A DNA stretch of 64,000 nt from Actinomyces marseillensis (GTDB lineage: Bacteria; Actinomycetota; Actinomycetes; Actinomycetales; Actinomycetaceae). The position numbers and the translations under genes were made by a program. The stretch is from assembly GCF_900155605.1 (NCBI RefSeq), contig NZ_LT707420.1, positions 126,585 through 190,584 on the forward strand, in the 5' to 3' direction. The notes beneath the pieces are model-generated. The model worked only from the letters and a program-made list of their open reading frames with translations. It searched no databases and was not told the origin of the DNA. How positions within the stretch are numbered: the first letter of the stretch is position 1; every line of letters starts with the position of its first letter. Positions 62,745 through 64,000 of the stretch are shown here, piece after piece.

Positions 62745-63935
62745 ATGGACGACATTGAACTCCCCGACACTCCGACCTCTCCCGAAAGCTTCAACGGCCT
62801 CGTCGATGAGAAGGTTCTTGCCCCTTGGGGAGAGGCAGGCCCCGCACCAAGCGACCACTGGCGCCAAGACGTGCTCGGCGCAGACTATGAATCTCGGACC
62901 ATTCCTCTGATGGACGATGATGCGGGCCCCGTTGTCGCGACCCTTGTTCGCTACCGAGGCCACGCTTTCTCGACGCACGCCTCCTCCCCTGCCGCGCCCA
63001 CACTTTCGCCTACCGACCCACACTCCGCGCGCAGCGAAGCTACACCGCAGCCCCCGCACTTCGTACTCCTTTATATCCACGGTCGAAACGACTACTTCTT
63101 CCAACGCGAGCTCGCTGAAGACATCGACGGATGCGGTGGAGCGTTCTATGCACTCGACCTGCGCCGCTATGGGCGTTCACTGCGCCCGGGTCAGCGCATG
63201 GGTTTCGTTTCAAACCTCAGCCTCTACGATGAAGACATTTCCGAGGCTCTCGACCTCATCCGCGAGGACTACCCCGATCTGCCGCTTGTCCTTATGGGAC
63301 ACTCGACGGGCGGACTCTTGGCAACCTTGTGGGCAAACCGTCACCCGGGCGCCCTCGATGGCTTGATCTTGAATTCTGCCTGGCTTGAAATGCAGACCAT
63401 GGCTTCGATGCGTTCAGCTGTTGCACCAATCCTCGAACGAATCGCTTCACGCAATCCCATGTGGGCGGTGCCCGGAGGAGATGGCCCCGACCACTACGGC
63501 CGCTCCTTGCGTGAGGGGTGGAATGCTCTTGACGTTCCTCTTCCCGATTCTCTTGCCGCTTATCCGGATGATCCTGCGGTCAAGGGCTGGAGTTACGCCC
63601 TCGAGTGGAAGCGCCCCGGCTCATACCCGGCCTATGCGGCGTGGCTTGAGGCCATCTTGGATGGTCACGAAAACGTTGCGAGCTCAGTGCACCTGGACAT
63701 CCCCGTGCTTTCAATGATGTCAACGTCGAGCTATTTCGGCGAAGAGTTCAGCGAGGCAGTTTTCTCCAGCGACGTCGTTTTGGATCGCGAGGTCATTCTT
63801 GAGCGTTCCGCGCGACTCGGCCCGCTGGTGACAATGGCGAGTTTCCCCGGCAAACACGACTTGCTGCTCTCGGACCCGCAGGTGCGCGCAGAAGTTTACG
63901 ACACGATGAATCGTTGGATCGGAGCGTTTATCTAA
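62745..63935 (+). CDS. Alpha/beta hydrolase (monoglyceride lipase / lysophospholipase-like)
   Basis: A 396-aa protein with an unusually long N-terminal region of about 105 residues before the hydrolase fold (VLLYIHGRNDYFFQ). The nucleophile elbow is MGHSTGG with Ser187; a late PGKHDLLLSD supplies the His. It most resembles serine aminopeptidase S33 / lysophospholipase proteins of actinobacteria. No signal peptide; substrate unknown. Confidence 0.88.
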   Translation: MDDIELPDTPTSPESFNGLVDEKVLAPWGEAGPAPSDHWRQDVLGADYESRTIPLMDDDAGPVVATLVRYRGHAFSTHASSPAAPTLSPTDPHSARSEATPQPPHFVLLYIHGRNDYFFQRELAEDIDGCGGAFYALDLRRYGRSLRPGQRMGFVSNLSLYDEDISEALDLIREDYPDLPLVLMGHSTGGLLATLWANRHPGALDGLILNSAWLEMQTMASMRSAVAPILERIASRNPMWAVPGGDGPDHYGRSLREGWNALDVPLPDSLAAYPDDPAVKGWSYALEWKRPGSYPAYAAWLEAILDGHENVASSVHLDIPVLSMMSTSSYFGEEFSEAVFSSDVVLDREVILERSARLGPLVTMASFPGKHDLLLSDPQVRAEVYDTMNRWIGAFI

Positions 63936-64000
63936 CTCACTCCGCGCGGGAGTCTCAGTGGGCGCAGCCCTGTCAACAAACGGCGCTTAGCCTTCGCGCG
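63936..64000. other. Right edge, nothing identified
   Basis: The last 65 nt contain a short hairpin (ACTCC-GCGCG-GGAGT) after the hydrolase stop but no T run and no gene start that can be judged. Confidence 0.5.

Overview
The window looks like chromosome of a high-GC actinobacterium, most likely an Actinomycetaceae member (Actinomyces or Schaalia type). The signs are a 32-residue bS22 ribosomal protein beside a BldC-type helix-turn-helix protein, a radA-disA pair, a ftsH-folE-folP-folB/K-DUF3180 chain, an NDH-1 operon and a full menaquinone gene set. No rRNA, tRNA, phage or insertion sequence with a transposase was recognised. The genus is inferred from gene content and style, not from a marker gene.

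Layout. 1-6524 holds NADH dehydrogenase nuoG(partial)-F-E-D-C-B-A and an FAD reductase of the geranylgeranyl reductase/MenJ type, all on the minus strand. 6850-14437 holds a Gfo/Idh/MocA oxidoreductase, menG, menF, an HtrA-type protease, menD and menC. 14449-27514 is a sugar island: GH42 beta-galactosidase, a binding-protein-dependent sugar ABC transporter, a GH112 galactosyl-N-acetylhexosamine phosphorylase, and, divergently, SIS isomerase, ROK kinase, PfkB kinase and class II aldolase, closed by a convergent GH20 hexosaminidase. 27609-37345 has menB, a secreted Ser/Pro/Thr-rich protein, an unknown acidic protein, fba, an L,D-transpeptidase, then menE-menA. 37335-43567 has a histidine phosphatase, bS22, a BldC-like protein, trkH-trkA, radA and disA. 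43579-55532 is a long minus-strand housekeeping block (DUF3180, folB/K, folP, folE, ftsH, hpt, tilS, a degenerate metalloprotease-like protein, a D,D-carboxypeptidase) plus ppa. 55540-61230 is the least ordinary part: seven copies of a 58-nt imperfect palindrome, short tandem repeats, a low-GC DUF559-like nuclease gene and an osmoprotectant ABC operon between repeat clusters. 61238-63935 has an NlpC/P60 hydrolase and an alpha/beta hydrolase.

How it fits together. Chorismate goes through MenF, D, C, E, B, A and G to menaquinone, the electron acceptor for NDH-1; MenJ may trim the side chain. The sugar island predicts uptake of a host disaccharide (galacto-N-biose or lacto-N-biose), phosphorolysis by GH112, and entry of the amino sugar into glycolysis by an Aga/tagatose-type route. 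The amide hydrolase (NagA/AgaA) and the Leloir enzymes it needs are not in this window. TrkHA next to RadA-DisA fits c-di-AMP control of potassium uptake.

The items most worth following are the 58-nt palindromic repeat family with exchangeable arm types, direct repeats bracketing the osmoprotectant operon, the nuclease gene within the repeats, an identical TGACA-N5-TGTCA inverted repeat before both the sugar-binding protein gene and fba, and the sugar island lying between menC and menB.
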